Positions 7,050 to 17,272 of a stretch of 64,000 nucleotides of DNA are shown here, piece by piece (position 1 is the first letter of the stretch; each line of letters begins with the position of its first letter). The DNA lies in the NCBI RefSeq assembly GCF_003268025.1, contig NZ_QLUW01000001.1, positions 1,426,001 through 1,490,000 of the forward strand. Direction: 5' to 3'. The position numbers and the translations under genes are program-made. Source of the DNA: Paenibacillus montanisoli (GTDB taxonomy: Bacteria; Bacillota; Bacilli; Paenibacillales; Paenibacillaceae). The notes below the pieces were generated by a model. The model was not told where the DNA came from, ran no database searches, and saw only the letters and a program-made list of their open reading frames with translations.

Positions 7050-8987
7050 ATGGCTATTGCAACAACTGCAAACAGTCTATCAACGCGCGATTTATATCTA
7101 TTTAACAAAGGAAATCTATTCCATAGCTACCGTACGTTCGGCGCGCATTCGGTCCGGAAAGGCAATAAGAGAGGCGTCCGTTTCACCGTCTGGGCGCCCA
7201 ATGCCAAGCAAGTAAGGGTCGTCGGTTCCTTCAATGAATGGAACGGCGTAGAGCATGCGATGGAGCTGATCGGCGAAACCGGCGTTTGGAGTCTATTTAT
7301 ACCAAAACTCAAGCCGGGGACGATTTACAAGTACGAGATTTTTACGAAGGACGGCAACAGGCTGCTCAAGTCGGACCCGTTCGCCTACCAATCCGAGCTG
7401 AGGCCAAGCACCGCATCGGTTGTCGCAGAAGGTTTCGATTTTAAATGGAATGATGGAGACTGGCAACAGCGTAAGCTAGAAGACAGCCCATATCGTGAAG
7501 CCATGCTTACATACGAGGTTCACCTCGGCTCCTGGCGCAATCGGGGCAAGGAGCAGTTCTGGACCTATGAAGAAATGGCGGATGCTCTGGTCGATTACGT
7601 CGTTGACATGGGCTATACCCATATTGAGCTTCTGCCTTTAACTGAACATCCGCTTGACCAATCCTGGGGTTATCAAGCAACCGGGTACTTCTCGCCTACG
7701 AGCCGGTACGGTACTCCGAAGCAGCTTATGCACCTAGTCGACCGCTGCCATCAGCGCGGCATTGGCGTCATCCTGGATTGGGTACCCGGTCACTTCTGCA
7801 AGGACGATCATGGACTCCGGCTCTTCGACGGCACGCCTATTTATGAAGGGAAGGACTGGAAGCGTGCCGAGAAACCGCTCTGGGGCACGCTAGCTTTCGA
7901 CTTCGGCTGTACCGAGGTGCAGAGCTTCCTCATCTCGAACGCGATCTATTGGATGGACGTCTTCCATATCGACGGCCTCCGGGTCGATGCCGTTGCGAGC
8001 ATGATCGATCTGCATTTTGACAAACCGCAGGAACTATTAACCTACAACGCCTTCGGCGGCAAGGAAAATACCGATGCTCTTCGCTTTCTGAAACGGTTGA
8101 ACGAGACGGTATTCCAGTATTTCCCTGGCGCTTTGATGATTGCCGAAGACTCTTCCGCTTGGCCCGATGTTACCGCTCCTACCTACATGGGGGGGCTTGG
8201 ATTCAATTTCAAATGGAACATGGGTTGGATGAATGACATGCTTCGCTACATGGCGCTTGATCCGAACGATCGCAGACATCATCATAACCTCATTACGTTT
8301 TCTCTCCTTTATGCATTCTCTGAAAATTTCGTGCTGCCGCTTTCACACGACGAGGTCGTGCACGGCAAGCGTTCGCTGCTAAACAAAATGTCCGGCACCT
8401 ACGAGCAAAAATTCGCTCAGCTCAGGCTGTTCTACGGTTATTGGATGACGCATCCCGGGAAGAAACTGCTCTTCATGGGCGGCGAGTGGGGGCAGTTCGA
8501 CGAGTGGAAGGACGCCGAGGATCTCGACTGGGAGCTGCTCGATTACGACTCCCATGGAAGCATGCACCGTTACGTTAAAGCGCTCAATCACCAGTATCTC
8601 CAGCAGCCGTCTCTTTGGGAGCGGGATTGCGACCCCGGCGGCTTTGAATGGATTGACGTACATAATGCCGAGCAAAGCATCATCGTCTTCTTGCGGCGCG
8701 GGCAAGCAAGTCATGAATTCTCCGTAATCGTCTGCAATTTCTCCTACCATGGCTACTCGGATTACCGGATCGGCGTGCCCGAACCCGGTGAATACCGGAT
8801 CGCTCTGCACAGTGAGGCGGCAGCTTTCGGCGGTGTCTTGACGGACGTCCCGGAAGTTCGATATAGCAAGACGGCACCATGGCATGGAAGACCCTGCAGC
8901 ATTACGCTTGATCTTCCGCCGCTTTCGTTTCAAATGCTGGTATTTGCCCAAAGTGAGCTTGAATGCGAAGATCGCTTGACCACGTAG
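7050..8987 (+). CDS. glgB: 1,4-alpha-glucan branching enzyme
   Basis: A 645-residue GH13 branching enzyme that makes alpha-1,6 branches in glycogen. Order: an N-terminal early-set/CBM48 domain (about 25-125, FTVWAPNAKQVRVVGSFNEW), the TIM barrel, and a C-terminal beta domain. The catalytic residues are visible: Asp313 in GLRVDAVASM (nucleophile), Glu366 in MIAEDSS (acid/base) and Asp434 in LSHDEVVHG. GGGGAGGTG lies 10 bases upstream of the ATG. It opens the glycogen operon glgB-glgC-glgD-glgA-GH15, all on one strand. Length and motifs are normal for the family. Confidence 0.96.
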   Translation: MAIATTANSLSTRDLYLFNKGNLFHSYRTFGAHSVRKGNKRGVRFTVWAPNAKQVRVVGSFNEWNGVEHAMELIGETGVWSLFIPKLKPGTIYKYEIFTKDGNRLLKSDPFAYQSELRPSTASVVAEGFDFKWNDGDWQQRKLEDSPYREAMLTYEVHLGSWRNRGKEQFWTYEEMADALVDYVVDMGYTHIELLPLTEHPLDQSWGYQATGYFSPTSRYGTPKQLMHLVDRCHQRGIGVILDWVPGHFCKDDHGLRLFDGTPIYEGKDWKRAEKPLWGTLAFDFGCTEVQSFLISNAIYWMDVFHIDGLRVDAVASMIDLHFDKPQELLTYNAFGGKENTDALRFLKRLNETVFQYFPGALMIAEDSSAWPDVTAPTYMGGLGFNFKWNMGWMNDMLRYMALDPNDRRHHHNLITFSLLYAFSENFVLPLSHDEVVHGKRSLLNKMSGTYEQKFAQLRLFYGYWMTHPGKKLLFMGGEWGQFDEWKDAEDLDWELLDYDSHGSMHRYVKALNHQYLQQPSLWERDCDPGGFEWIDVHNAEQSIIVFLRRGQASHEFSVIVCNFSYHGYSDYRIGVPEPGEYRIALHSEAAAFGGVLTDVPEVRYSKTAPWHGRPCSITLDLPPLSFQMLVFAQSELECEDRLTT

Positions 8988-9057
8988 CACCGATTAACAG
9001 CAATCATTACATCTTACTGCAGCTTGCCGTTGCAGTGATAAGAAGGAGTGTGTGTCC

Positions 9058-10224
9058 ATGGGCAGAAAACGTATGGTGGCCATGCTGCTTGCCGGCGGAG
9101 AAGGAAAAAGGCTCGGTGTGCTGACGAAAGATTTAGCGAAGCCGGCGGTCCATTTTGGCGGGAAGTACCGAATAATCGATTTCACATTAAGCAACTGTGC
9201 ACATTCGGGCATCGACACAATCGGCGTGCTGACGCAATATCAACCGCTTGTCCTGAACACGTATCTCGGAATCGGCAGTCCTTGGGGACTTGACCGGCGC
9301 GACGGCGGAATGGCGATTCTACCGCCTTATGTGAAACAAAAAGGCGGCATGTGGTACAAGGGCACGGCAAATGCCATTTATCAGAATATGGGGTTCATCG
9401 ACCGCTACGATCCCGATTATGTGCTCGTCATCTCCGGCGATCACATCTACAAAATGGATTACGAGCTTATGCTGAAGGAGCACGAAGAGCGCGGCGCCGA
9501 TGTGACGATCGCGTGCATCGAGGTGGGCTGGAAGGAAGCGAGCCGCTTCGGCATTATGCATGTCGACGATGACGGAGCCATTACAGATTTCGAAGAGAAG
9601 CCGAAGGTGCCGACGAGCAATCTGGCTTCGATGGGCATCTATATTTTCTCCTGGCAGGTGCTGCAGCAATATTTGGTCCGCGACGAGGCGAATCGGCTGT
9701 CCGGCAACGACTTCGGCAAGGATGTCATCCCGGCGATGCTGCAGGACGGCGTGAAACTCCAGTCCTACACGTTCAACGGCTACTGGAAGGATGTCGGGAC
9801 GCTTGAGAGCCTGTGGGAAGCCAATATGGATTTGTTGTCGGAGAAGCCGGCGCTGGACCTGAACGACCGCGATTGGCGGATCTACTCGGTGAACCCGAAC
9901 CGTCCGGCGCATTATTCGGCCGCTACGGCGGATATCGCCGACTCGCTGATCACCGAGGGCTGCATCATTGAAGGGCTCGTGCACCGATCCGTGCTGTTCT
10001 ACGGAGTGCAGTCGGGCATCGACAGCCAGGTGCGCGAATCGGTCATCATGCCGAACGTGAAGATCGGCAAAGGTGCTCGTATTTACCGTGCCATTATCGG
10101 AGAAGGAGCCATTATCGGCGACGGCGCCGTGATCGGCAGTCCCGACAACAGCTCCGTCACCGTTATCGGAAGTGATGAATTCGTAAACGCAACCCATTCG
10201 CTGCAGGAGGTAGAGCAGTCATGA
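9058..10224 (+). CDS. glgC: Glucose-1-phosphate adenylyltransferase
   Basis: Makes ADP-glucose from ATP and glucose 1-phosphate, the committed step of bacterial glycogen synthesis. The nucleotidyltransferase loop [22 protein letters not shown] is intact at residues 9-30, followed by [12 protein letters not shown] and, near residue 125, [14 protein letters not shown]; the C-terminus is a left-handed beta-helix (hexapeptide repeats such as [21 protein letters not shown]). The ATG at 9058 is chosen over the GTG at 9052 because AAGGAG ends nine bases upstream of it. Its stop overlaps the glgD start (ATGA), so translation is coupled. GlgC is expected to act with the inactive-like subunit GlgD. Confidence 0.95.
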   Translation: MGRKRMVAMLLAGGEGKRLGVLTKDLAKPAVHFGGKYRIIDFTLSNCAHSGIDTIGVLTQYQPLVLNTYLGIGSPWGLDRRDGGMAILPPYVKQKGGMWYKGTANAIYQNMGFIDRYDPDYVLVISGDHIYKMDYELMLKEHEERGADVTIACIEVGWKEASRFGIMHVDDDGAITDFEEKPKVPTSNLASMGIYIFSWQVLQQYLVRDEANRLSGNDFGKDVIPAMLQDGVKLQSYTFNGYWKDVGTLESLWEANMDLLSEKPALDLNDRDWRIYSVNPNRPAHYSAATADIADSLITEGCIIEGLVHRSVLFYGVQSGIDSQVRESVIMPNVKIGKGARIYRAIIGEGAIIGDGAVIGSPDNSSVTVIGSDEFVNATHSLQEVEQS

Positions 10225-11333
10225 ACTCCAACATACTAGGCGTCATCAATCTAATCCACGAATCCGATGAGATGGAGACATTGACCGCAAGCCGCTGCTT
10301 GGCTACCGTACCGTTCGGCGCACGTTTTCGGCTGATCGACTTTACGCTCTCGAGCATGGTGAATTCCGGCATTACGAAGGTTGGCGTGTTCGCGCATACC
10401 AAATACCGTTCGCTCATCGACCATCTGGGTTCCGGCAAGCATTGGGATTTGCAGCACCGGCAAAGCGGTTTGTTCATCATGCCGCCGGTAACGGATGACG
10501 TGAACGAGGTGCGCCGCGGCGACCTGTACCACTTTTATCAGCACCGTGACTATTTTACGCGCTCCACGCAGGAGTACGTCCTGATTACGCGCAGCCATAT
10601 GATCTGCAACATCGACTTCGACGCCATGCTGGCTTCGCACAAAGCGAGCGGCGCGGACATTACCGTTGTTACCAAAGTGCAGCCGGAATTGTTCGGAGGA
10701 AAAGCCCGCAAGCTGCAGATCGACGAGCGCGGACGCGTGACGGCGATGCAAGATCATTACGGCAGGCTCGAAAGTGACCTGATCTCCATGGAGATGTATT
10801 TGATGCGAAAGGAGCTCCTTCTGGAGCTTGTCGATACATCGCTCGCGCAGGGGCAGGATCATCTCGTCCGCCATGCGATCATGTCGCGCGTCAATCAGCT
10901 TCATATTCAAAGCTATGAGTATGAAGGCTATCTGGGCGTTGTGAATACGCTGAACAGCTATTACAAGAACAGCATGCAGCTGCTTCGTCCCGACGTATGG
11001 AAGAGCCTGTTCTTCGAACCGGGCCCGATCTATACGAAAGTCAAAGATGAGCCGCCCGCCCGTTACGCCGAAGGAGCCAAAACGTCCAATTCGCTTGTCG
11101 CCAACGGCTGCGTCATCGAAGGGACGGTCATTAACAGTATTTTGTTCCGGGGCGTGCACGTACATAAAGGAGCGGTCGTGCGCAACAGCATTGTTATGCA
11201 GAACGGCATCATCGGAGAGCATAGTTTCGTGGACCACGTCATTTTGGATAAGGACGTTACCGTAGAACAGGGCCGCGAGCTGCGCGGCGCCGAAGTGTCC
11301 CCATTCCTGGCCGTTAAGAGAAAAGTTATCTGA
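10221..11333 (+). CDS. glgD: GlgD, glucose-1-phosphate adenylyltransferase regulatory subunit
   Basis: A 370-residue paralogue of GlgC. It keeps the overall shape ([20 protein letters not shown], a C-terminal beta-helix with [17 protein letters not shown]) but has lost the glycine-rich nucleotide loop: where GlgC has AGGEGKRL, this protein has [11 protein letters not shown]. That is what is known for GlgD of Bacillus and its relatives, which has little activity alone and activates GlgC in a GlgCD complex. It overlaps glgC by four bases, consistent with a fixed subunit ratio. The 78-base gap to glgA has no terminator. Confidence 0.93.
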   Translation: MNSNILGVINLIHESDEMETLTASRCLATVPFGARFRLIDFTLSSMVNSGITKVGVFAHTKYRSLIDHLGSGKHWDLQHRQSGLFIMPPVTDDVNEVRRGDLYHFYQHRDYFTRSTQEYVLITRSHMICNIDFDAMLASHKASGADITVVTKVQPELFGGKARKLQIDERGRVTAMQDHYGRLESDLISMEMYLMRKELLLELVDTSLAQGQDHLVRHAIMSRVNQLHIQSYEYEGYLGVVNTLNSYYKNSMQLLRPDVWKSLFFEPGPIYTKVKDEPPARYAEGAKTSNSLVANGCVIEGTVINSILFRGVHVHKGAVVRNSIVMQNGIIGEHSFVDHVILDKDVTVEQGRELRGAEVSPFLAVKRKVI

Positions 11334-11411
11334 TTCTTTCATGTCTTGCCGAGTCATCGCTATTCATGAGAGATAGAGATAGAAAAGCTATAGGAGAGGT
11401 GTAACCATACG

Positions 11412-12878
11412 ATGAAAGTATTATTTGCAGCCTCAGAGGCGGTGCCGCTCGCGAAGACGGGCGGCCTCGCCGATGTAGCGGGCGCATTGCCGAAAGTGCT
11501 GAACGCGAAAGACGGAGCCGATGTCCGCGTCATCCTGCCCAAGTATGAGTCCATTCCGGCCGGGCTGGCGGATCAATTCGAGAAAATCGCCGAATTCAAC
11601 GTGCAGCTTGGCTGGCGGGGACAATACTGCGGCTTGCTTAAGGCTGAGATCGAGGGCGTTATCTATTATTTGATCGATAACGAGTTTTATTTTAAGCGCG
11701 GGGGGCTATACGGGTACGGCGACGATGCGGAGCGTTTCGTCTTCTTTTGCTATGCCGTGATGGAGTCTCTCTATCATATGGACTTCCGCCCTGATATTAT
11801 CCATTGCCATGACTGGCAGACTGGACTTATCCCGTTCCTGCTCAAAACCCGATATAAGCATGACCCTGCCTGCCGCGATATCGCATCGGTCTATACGATC
11901 CATAACCTCCGTTATCAAGGGGTGTTCGGGAGGGAGCTGCTGAAGGATCTGCTGAGCTCAGGGGATGAGTTATTCGGTTCGGAAGGCATTGAATTCTACG
12001 GTGCGGGCAACTGCATGATGGGCGGCCTTCGCTATGCGGACAAGCTGACGACGGTAAGCCCGACCTACGCTCATGAAATCCAGACGGAATGGTATGGGGA
12101 GAAGCTGGAGGGGCTGCTGCGGTACCGCTCCGCCGATTTAGTCGGAATCGTGAACGGCATCGACACCGAATTGTTCGATCCCATGAACGACAGCGCCGTG
12201 CCGTTTCCGTACCGCGGCTCGCTTGCCCGCAAACGGAAGAACAAGCTTGCGCTGCAGCGCGAGCTTGGTTTAACGGAATCGGAAAGCACGCCGCTCATCG
12301 GCATCGTTTCGAGGCTGGTCGACCAGAAAGGGTTTGATCTGATCGAAGCCGTGCTGGAGCAAATTTTGTCTGAGGACGTCCAGCTGGTCGTGCTGGGATC
12401 CGGCGACCGGCAATTCGAGCAAATGTTCCGCCACGCGGAGGCGAACCGTCCCGGACAAGTGAGAACCTGGTTCGGATTCAACGACGGATTGGCCCGCCGC
12501 ATCTATGCAGGCAGCGATATGTATTTGATGCCGTCGCAGTTCGAGCCTTGCGGGCTTAGCCAGCTGCTCGCGCTGCGCTACCGATCCGTGCCGATCGTTC
12601 GCGAGACGGGTGGTTTAAAGGACACGGTTACTGCATATAACGAGTTTACGGGAGAAGGAAATGGATTTAGCTTTACGAACTACAATGCGCATGATCTGCT
12701 GCATACGATCCAGCGGGCTCTGCAATTTTACAGGGATGAGGAGGTATGGCAGAAGATTGTTGCAAACGGCGGCAAAGAAGACATAAGCTGGACGCGTTCG
12801 GCTAAGGCCTATATGTCGCTATATAGTGCGATTGCCCCCAAACGAAAGGAGAATCATCCATGGCCCGTCACCTCGTAA
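11412..12878 (+). CDS. glgA: Glycogen synthase (ADP-glucose dependent)
   Basis: A 488-residue GT5 retaining glycosyltransferase that extends alpha-1,4-glucan from ADP-glucose. The family signature KTGGLADV is at residues 16-23, the catalytic-site loop YTIHNLRYQGVF is in the N-domain, and the C-domain has GIVSRLVDQKGFDLI and PSQFEPCGLSQL. AGGAGAGGTG precedes the ATG. The 3' end overlaps the following GH15 gene by 19 bases, so the two are almost certainly one transcript. Length is typical (about 480). Confidence 0.96.
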   Translation: MKVLFAASEAVPLAKTGGLADVAGALPKVLNAKDGADVRVILPKYESIPAGLADQFEKIAEFNVQLGWRGQYCGLLKAEIEGVIYYLIDNEFYFKRGGLYGYGDDAERFVFFCYAVMESLYHMDFRPDIIHCHDWQTGLIPFLLKTRYKHDPACRDIASVYTIHNLRYQGVFGRELLKDLLSSGDELFGSEGIEFYGAGNCMMGGLRYADKLTTVSPTYAHEIQTEWYGEKLEGLLRYRSADLVGIVNGIDTELFDPMNDSAVPFPYRGSLARKRKNKLALQRELGLTESESTPLIGIVSRLVDQKGFDLIEAVLEQILSEDVQLVVLGSGDRQFEQMFRHAEANRPGQVRTWFGFNDGLARRIYAGSDMYLMPSQFEPCGLSQLLALRYRSVPIVRETGGLKDTVTAYNEFTGEGNGFSFTNYNAHDLLHTIQRALQFYRDEEVWQKIVANGGKEDISWTRSAKAYMSLYSAIAPKRKENHPWPVTS

Positions 12879-14827
12879 TCGGCAATGGCAAAATCCTTAT
12901 CAATTTGGACCATAACAGCTATATACGGGATATTTATTATCCCTTCGTCGGGCAGCTGAACCATGTGGGCGGTCAATATTGCCGATTCGGGATTTGGACA
13001 GGGGGGCAATTCTCCTGGCTGGAGGATCCGGAGTGGAAGTTCGAGCTGTCATACATCGAAAATTCGCTTGTGACCAACGTCATCGCCCGCAATGAACGGC
13101 TTGCGGTCGAGCTGCATGTTAACGATGGCATCCATCAGCGGGAATGCATCTACATCAAACGGGTCGTCATCCGCAATTTGGGCTCGGAACCGCGGGAGTT
13201 CCGTCTGTTCTTCCACCACGATCTCATGATCGACGGTTCGGAAGTCGGCGACACGGCGGCTTACTATCCGGAGAATCATACGCTGTATCACTATAAGCGC
13301 TCCTCCTATTTCATGTTTAACGGGTTCTCGGATGAAGGCGGCATGATGCAGTATTCGACCGGCATCAAACGCTTCGGCTCCGCGGAAGGCACGTGGCGCG
13401 ATGCGGAGGACGGGACGCTCATGGGCAACTCCATCGCGCAGGGCTCCGTCGACAGCACGGTCAGCTTCCGCACGATCGTGCCGCCGGGCGGCGAGAAGAC
13501 GGTCTATTACTGGATGAGCATCGGCAAAAATTTGGAAGAGGTCAAGTCGCTCAACCAATACGTGCAGGAAAGCCACCCGGAGAAGCTGCTGAGCCGGATC
13601 GTCATTTACTGGAAGCACTGGCTGAATCGGGCGGAGAGCAATCTTGGCGACCTGTCGGACGAAGCCGCCAACCTGTTCCGATTAAGCCTCCTGATCGTGC
13701 GTACGCAAACCGACGAACGGGGCGCGATAATTGCCGCCAACGACACCGATATTTTGCAGTATAACCGCGATCATTACAGCTATATGTGGCCTCGTGACGG
13801 CGCGCTTATCGCTGATGCGATGTCGGCGGCGGGCTTCCAGAGCGTCATAGCCCCGTTCTTCCAGTTCTGTGCGCAGACGCTATCGCCGGACGGCTATTTG
13901 TTCCATAAATACAACCCCGACGGGACGGTCGGCTCCAGCTGGCATCCGTATATCGTCCAGGGCAATAGGCGCCTGCCGATTCAAGAGGATGAAACGGCGC
14001 TCGTGCTGTTCGCGCTTTGGAAAGACTATTCGCGCCACCAGGTCATTGAGCTGCCGCAGTCGCTGTATAACAACCTGATCCGCAAGGGCGCGGCTTTCTT
14101 AAGCCAATATATGGAACACAGTCTCTCCCTCCCGAAGCCGAGTTACGATCTGTGGGAGGAACGATACGGCATCTGGACGTACACGGTCGCATCCGTTTAC
14201 GGCGGCCTGATGGCTGCCGCATTCTTCACGGAGTTGTTCGGAGATTACGAGCGCAGCGACCATCTGCGCAATACGGCTCAGTCGATAAAGCACGGCATGC
14301 TTACCCACTTGTGGGATGAAGAGTCCGGCCGTTTCGCGCGCGGGCTTATTCAGAAGGATAACCGTTGGGTCAAGGATATGACGCTGGAGAGCAGCTTGTT
14401 CGGCGTGTGGGAATTCGGGGTATTGCCGGTTGACGACGAACGTGTCATCCAGACCATGAATGCGATTCGGGATGGTCTGACGATCCGTACCGATGTTGGC
14501 GGCGTTGCGCGCTATACGAACGACTACTACTTCCAGCAGTCCGGCGATATCGAGAATGTGCCGGGCAATCCGTGGATCATCTGCACGCTGTGGATAGCGA
14601 ATTTCGAGATCGAATCGGCACAGCGGCTGTGCGATCTGGAAAGGCCGCGCGAGACGATCAACTGGGTCGTCAGGCATGCGCTGTCAAGCGGCATGCTGCC
14701 GGAGCAGCTGCATCCGCTTCATGGCGGCCCGTTATCGGTAGCGCCGCTAACCTGGTCTCATGCCACTTATGTGCAGACGGTAACGCGGTATGCTGAGAAA
14801 TACGCGGAGCTGTCCGAGCTCGAGTAG
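12860..14827 (+). CDS. Glycoside hydrolase family 15 protein (glucoamylase-like)
   Basis: A 655-residue GH15 enzyme. The first 270 residues form the beta-sandwich domain typical of prokaryotic glucoamylases, and the rest an (alpha/alpha)6 barrel. Likely catalytic acids are the Glu in DLWEERYG (general acid) and the Glu in MLPEQLHP (general base); YSYMWPRDGALIADAM is also a family hallmark. No signal peptide is present, so it acts inside the cell, presumably releasing glucose from glycogen or maltodextrin ends. It overlaps glgA by 19 bases, and takes the place that glgP (phosphorylase) holds in the Bacillus subtilis glg operon. Trehalase activity occurs in some relatives and cannot be ruled out. 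A weak stem without a T-run follows at about 14841-14870. Confidence 0.88.
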   Translation: MARHLVIGNGKILINLDHNSYIRDIYYPFVGQLNHVGGQYCRFGIWTGGQFSWLEDPEWKFELSYIENSLVTNVIARNERLAVELHVNDGIHQRECIYIKRVVIRNLGSEPREFRLFFHHDLMIDGSEVGDTAAYYPENHTLYHYKRSSYFMFNGFSDEGGMMQYSTGIKRFGSAEGTWRDAEDGTLMGNSIAQGSVDSTVSFRTIVPPGGEKTVYYWMSIGKNLEEVKSLNQYVQESHPEKLLSRIVIYWKHWLNRAESNLGDLSDEAANLFRLSLLIVRTQTDERGAIIAANDTDILQYNRDHYSYMWPRDGALIADAMSAAGFQSVIAPFFQFCAQTLSPDGYLFHKYNPDGTVGSSWHPYIVQGNRRLPIQEDETALVLFALWKDYSRHQVIELPQSLYNNLIRKGAAFLSQYMEHSLSLPKPSYDLWEERYGIWTYTVASVYGGLMAAAFFTELFGDYERSDHLRNTAQSIKHGMLTHLWDEESGRFARGLIQKDNRWVKDMTLESSLFGVWEFGVLPVDDERVIQTMNAIRDGLTIRTDVGGVARYTNDYYFQQSGDIENVPGNPWIICTLWIANFEIESAQRLCDLERPRETINWVVRHALSSGMLPEQLHPLHGGPLSVAPLTWSHATYVQTVTRYAEKYAELSELE

Positions 14828-14913
14828 CGCAACGCAAAAGGAAGCTAAAGCGGCGATGCCTCTCTAGCTTCTAATTGTTCCTTTGAATTATCAGAAAATT
14901 AAATAAATAACTA

Positions 14914-14943
14914 TTGACACCTAAAAGGGATACTCCCTATAAT
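14914..14943 (+). promoter_or_regulatory. Sigma-A promoter of the thrS leader
   Basis: A consensus TTGACA (14914-14919) and TATAAT (14938-14943) separated by 18 bases, placed immediately ahead of the T-box leader. Confidence 0.85.
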
Positions 14944-14949
14944 ATGGAT

Positions 14950-15233
14950 CAAACCATATAGCAGGCGATGACCAAAGACATGATTCCCGTAAGGCAGACT
15001 GCACAGAGAGAGGGGCGATTGCTGCAAGCTCCTTCTGTTCTGCGATGGGTATTACCCCTTTGCAGCCGTAACATTGAACCCGCCGACTCCGTGTCGCGGT
15101 TGTAAATGGCACCGATTCATCCCCGTTACCGGATTCTAAGAAGGACCCCGCGCCGATCGTGATCGGCTGGGTCGAATTAGGGTGGAACCACGAGCCGAAC
15201 GCACTCGTCCCTTTTGGACATGTGCGTTTTTTT
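14950..15233 (+). promoter_or_regulatory. T-box riboswitch (threonyl) controlling thrS
   Basis: The leader has the canonical T-box sequence AGGGTGGAACCACG (15179-15192), the Stem I motif CAGAGAG (15004-15010), and a terminator just before thrS. The base of Stem I can pair CAAAG (14973-14977) with CTTTG (15058-15062). Immediately 5' of the latter lies ACC (15054-15056), a threonine codon in the position expected for the specifier. Uncharged threonyl-tRNA would pair with ACC and with the T-box bulge, favouring the antiterminator and thrS expression. The class is certain; the exact specifier position is my fold by eye. Confidence 0.9.
15198..15233 (+). terminator. T-box-controlled terminator
   Basis: The stem combines AACGCAC with GTGCGTT and an inner GTCC/GGAC pair, followed by a run of seven T ending at 15233. 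Its 5' part is next to the T-box sequence, so the antiterminator and terminator are mutually exclusive. Confidence 0.85.
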
Positions 15234-15263
15234 GCGTTCAATTTAACGATTGGAGGAAGACTC

Positions 15264-17186
15264 GTGGAAAAAGGGATACAGGTGAAGCTGCCGGACGGCA
15301 GCGAAAGAAGCTGTGTAGCAGGAGCTTCCGTGGCGGATGTGGCAAATGCCGTCAGCTTGTCGCTTGGCAAGCAAGCGGTGGCCGGCAGGGTGAATGGGCG
15401 AGAGGTCGATTTGAGCTACGGGCTGGAAGCGGATTGCAAGCTCGAGATCGTAACGCTGGACAACGAAGCGGGGGTTGCGATACTCCGGCACAGTACAGCG
15501 CATCTGATGGCGCAGGCCGTGAAGCGGCTTTTTGGCGGAGAGGCGGTGCAGCTCGGGGTCGGACCGGTTATCGAAGACGGCTTTTATTACGATATCGCGC
15601 TTGAACGACCGCTCACTCCAGCCGACCTGCTGGCAATCGAGAAAGAAATGGAGCGGATCGTTCAGCAAAATTACCCGATCGTGCGCAGGGTCGTTTCCCG
15701 CGAAGAAGCTTTAGCGCTATTTGGCGGGCTTGGCGAGTCGCTGAAGGTAGAGCTTATCCGGGATTTGCCGGAAGAGGCTGAAATATCGATTTATGATCAA
15801 GGCGAGTTCTCCGATCTGTGCCGGGGACCGCATCTGCTTTCCACGGGCCGGATCAAGGCGTTCAAGCTGCTGTCCGTAGCCGGCGCCTATTGGCGGGGGA
15901 ATGCAGATAATGCCGTGCTGCAGCGGATTTACGGCACAGCCTTCCCGAAGAAGGCCCAGCTGGAGGAGCACCTGTTCATGCTGGAGGAAGCGAAGAAGCG
16001 GGATCACCGCAAATTGGGCAAGGGGCTGGGGCTGTTCATGTTCTCGGAGGAAGCTCCGGGCATGCCGTTCTATTTGCCCAAAGGGATGATCGTGCGGACA
16101 GAGCTGGAACAATTCTCGCGCGAGCTGCAGCGGGAACGGGATTATGAAGAAGTGCGGACGCCGTTCATGATGAATCAGCGGCTATGGGAGCAATCCGGCC
16201 ATTGGGACCATTACAAGGACGATATGTATTTCAGCAAGGTGGACGAGACGGACTTCGCGCTGAAGCCGATGAACTGCCCGGGACATATGCTCATTTACAA
16301 AAACAGTCTGCATTCCTACCGCGAGCTCCCGATCCGGTTATCCGAATATGGGCAAGTACACAGGCATGAGTACTCAGGCGCGCTGAACGGGATGATGCGG
16401 GTTCGGACGTTCTGCCAGGATGACGCGCATCTATTCGTTCGGCCGGATCAGATCGAAGAGGAGATCGGGCGCGTCATTTCGCTCATCGACGAAATCTATG
16501 ACGTATTCGGGTTCGCCTACCGGATCGAGCTGTCGACAAAGCCGGAGGACTCCATGGGCAGGCCGGAGCTGTGGGAACAAGCGGAAGCGTCACTTGCGCA
16601 AGTGTTGGATAATCGCGGCGTCGCGTACCGCGTCAACGAAGGCGACGGCGCGTTCTACGGACCGAAGATCGATTTTCACATCCAGGACGCGCTGAAGCGA
16701 AGCTGGCAGTGCGCGACGATTCAGCTTGATTTTCAAATGCCCGAGAAATTCGATTTATCCTACATCGGCGAGGACGGGCAGAAGCACCGGCCTGTCGTCA
16801 TCCATCGCGCCGTGTATGGCTCGATCGACCGCTTCATCGGCATCCTGACAGAGCATTTTGCCGGTGCGTTCCCGCTCTGGCTGGCCCCTGTGCAGCTGAA
16901 GATCGTTCCGGTCTCGGCCGCGGATCATGAGTATGCGCATGAGGTCAAACGATTGGCCGAACAGTCCGGCGTCAGAGCCGAGATCGACATCCGCGGCGAG
17001 AAGTTAGGCTACAAGATCCGCGAGGCGCAGATGGAAAAGGTGCCCTATATCGCGGTTCTCGGTGAAGCCGAGCGCGGGTTAGGCACAGCAGCGGTCAGGC
17101 AGCGAGGGATTGGTGACCTCGGCGCCATGAGTGCGGAAGCGTTCATGGAGAGGTTAAGAGCAGAGATTGCTTCGAAGAAAGACTGA
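15264..17186 (+). CDS. thrS: Threonyl-tRNA synthetase
   Basis: A 640-residue class II synthetase that charges tRNA-Thr. Order: N-terminal TGS domain (residues 1-60), editing domain with HSTAHLMAQA (His motif used in clearing Ser-tRNA-Thr), catalytic core with the zinc-site residues seen in MNCPGHMLIYK and in the C-terminal core, and an anticodon-binding domain (about 535-640). The start is GTG at 15264, six bases after GGAGGA; longer readings run back into the T-box terminator and are rejected. Regulation is by the upstream T-box. The hairpin GGGAAGT/ACTTCCC at about 17207-17230 follows the gene but lacks a T-run. Confidence 0.97.
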   Translation: MEKGIQVKLPDGSERSCVAGASVADVANAVSLSLGKQAVAGRVNGREVDLSYGLEADCKLEIVTLDNEAGVAILRHSTAHLMAQAVKRLFGGEAVQLGVGPVIEDGFYYDIALERPLTPADLLAIEKEMERIVQQNYPIVRRVVSREEALALFGGLGESLKVELIRDLPEEAEISIYDQGEFSDLCRGPHLLSTGRIKAFKLLSVAGAYWRGNADNAVLQRIYGTAFPKKAQLEEHLFMLEEAKKRDHRKLGKGLGLFMFSEEAPGMPFYLPKGMIVRTELEQFSRELQRERDYEEVRTPFMMNQRLWEQSGHWDHYKDDMYFSKVDETDFALKPMNCPGHMLIYKNSLHSYRELPIRLSEYGQVHRHEYSGALNGMMRVRTFCQDDAHLFVRPDQIEEEIGRVISLIDEIYDVFGFAYRIELSTKPEDSMGRPELWEQAEASLAQVLDNRGVAYRVNEGDGAFYGPKIDFHIQDALKRSWQCATIQLDFQMPEKFDLSYIGEDGQKHRPVVIHRAVYGSIDRFIGILTEHFAGAFPLWLAPVQLKIVPVSAADHEYAHEVKRLAEQSGVRAEIDIRGEKLGYKIREAQMEKVPYIAVLGEAERGLGTAAVRQRGIGDLGAMSAEAFMERLRAEIASKKD

Positions 17187-17272
17187 CAGCAAGTACGCGC
17201 GGGAAGTTCGGCAGGGGCTGGACTTCCCGTAAGGCGAACGAGTGGGGGAATGTTAGCGCGAACGCGATCGAC

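Noticed and set aside
10251-11357. A 368-codon minus-strand frame opposite glgD
   Set aside because: Shadow of glgD; no ribosome binding site and no domain.
15159-15263. An upstream ATG that would extend ThrS by 35 residues
   Set aside because: It lies inside the T-box/terminator element; the GTG at 15264 has a proper ribosome binding site and gives the normal TGS domain.
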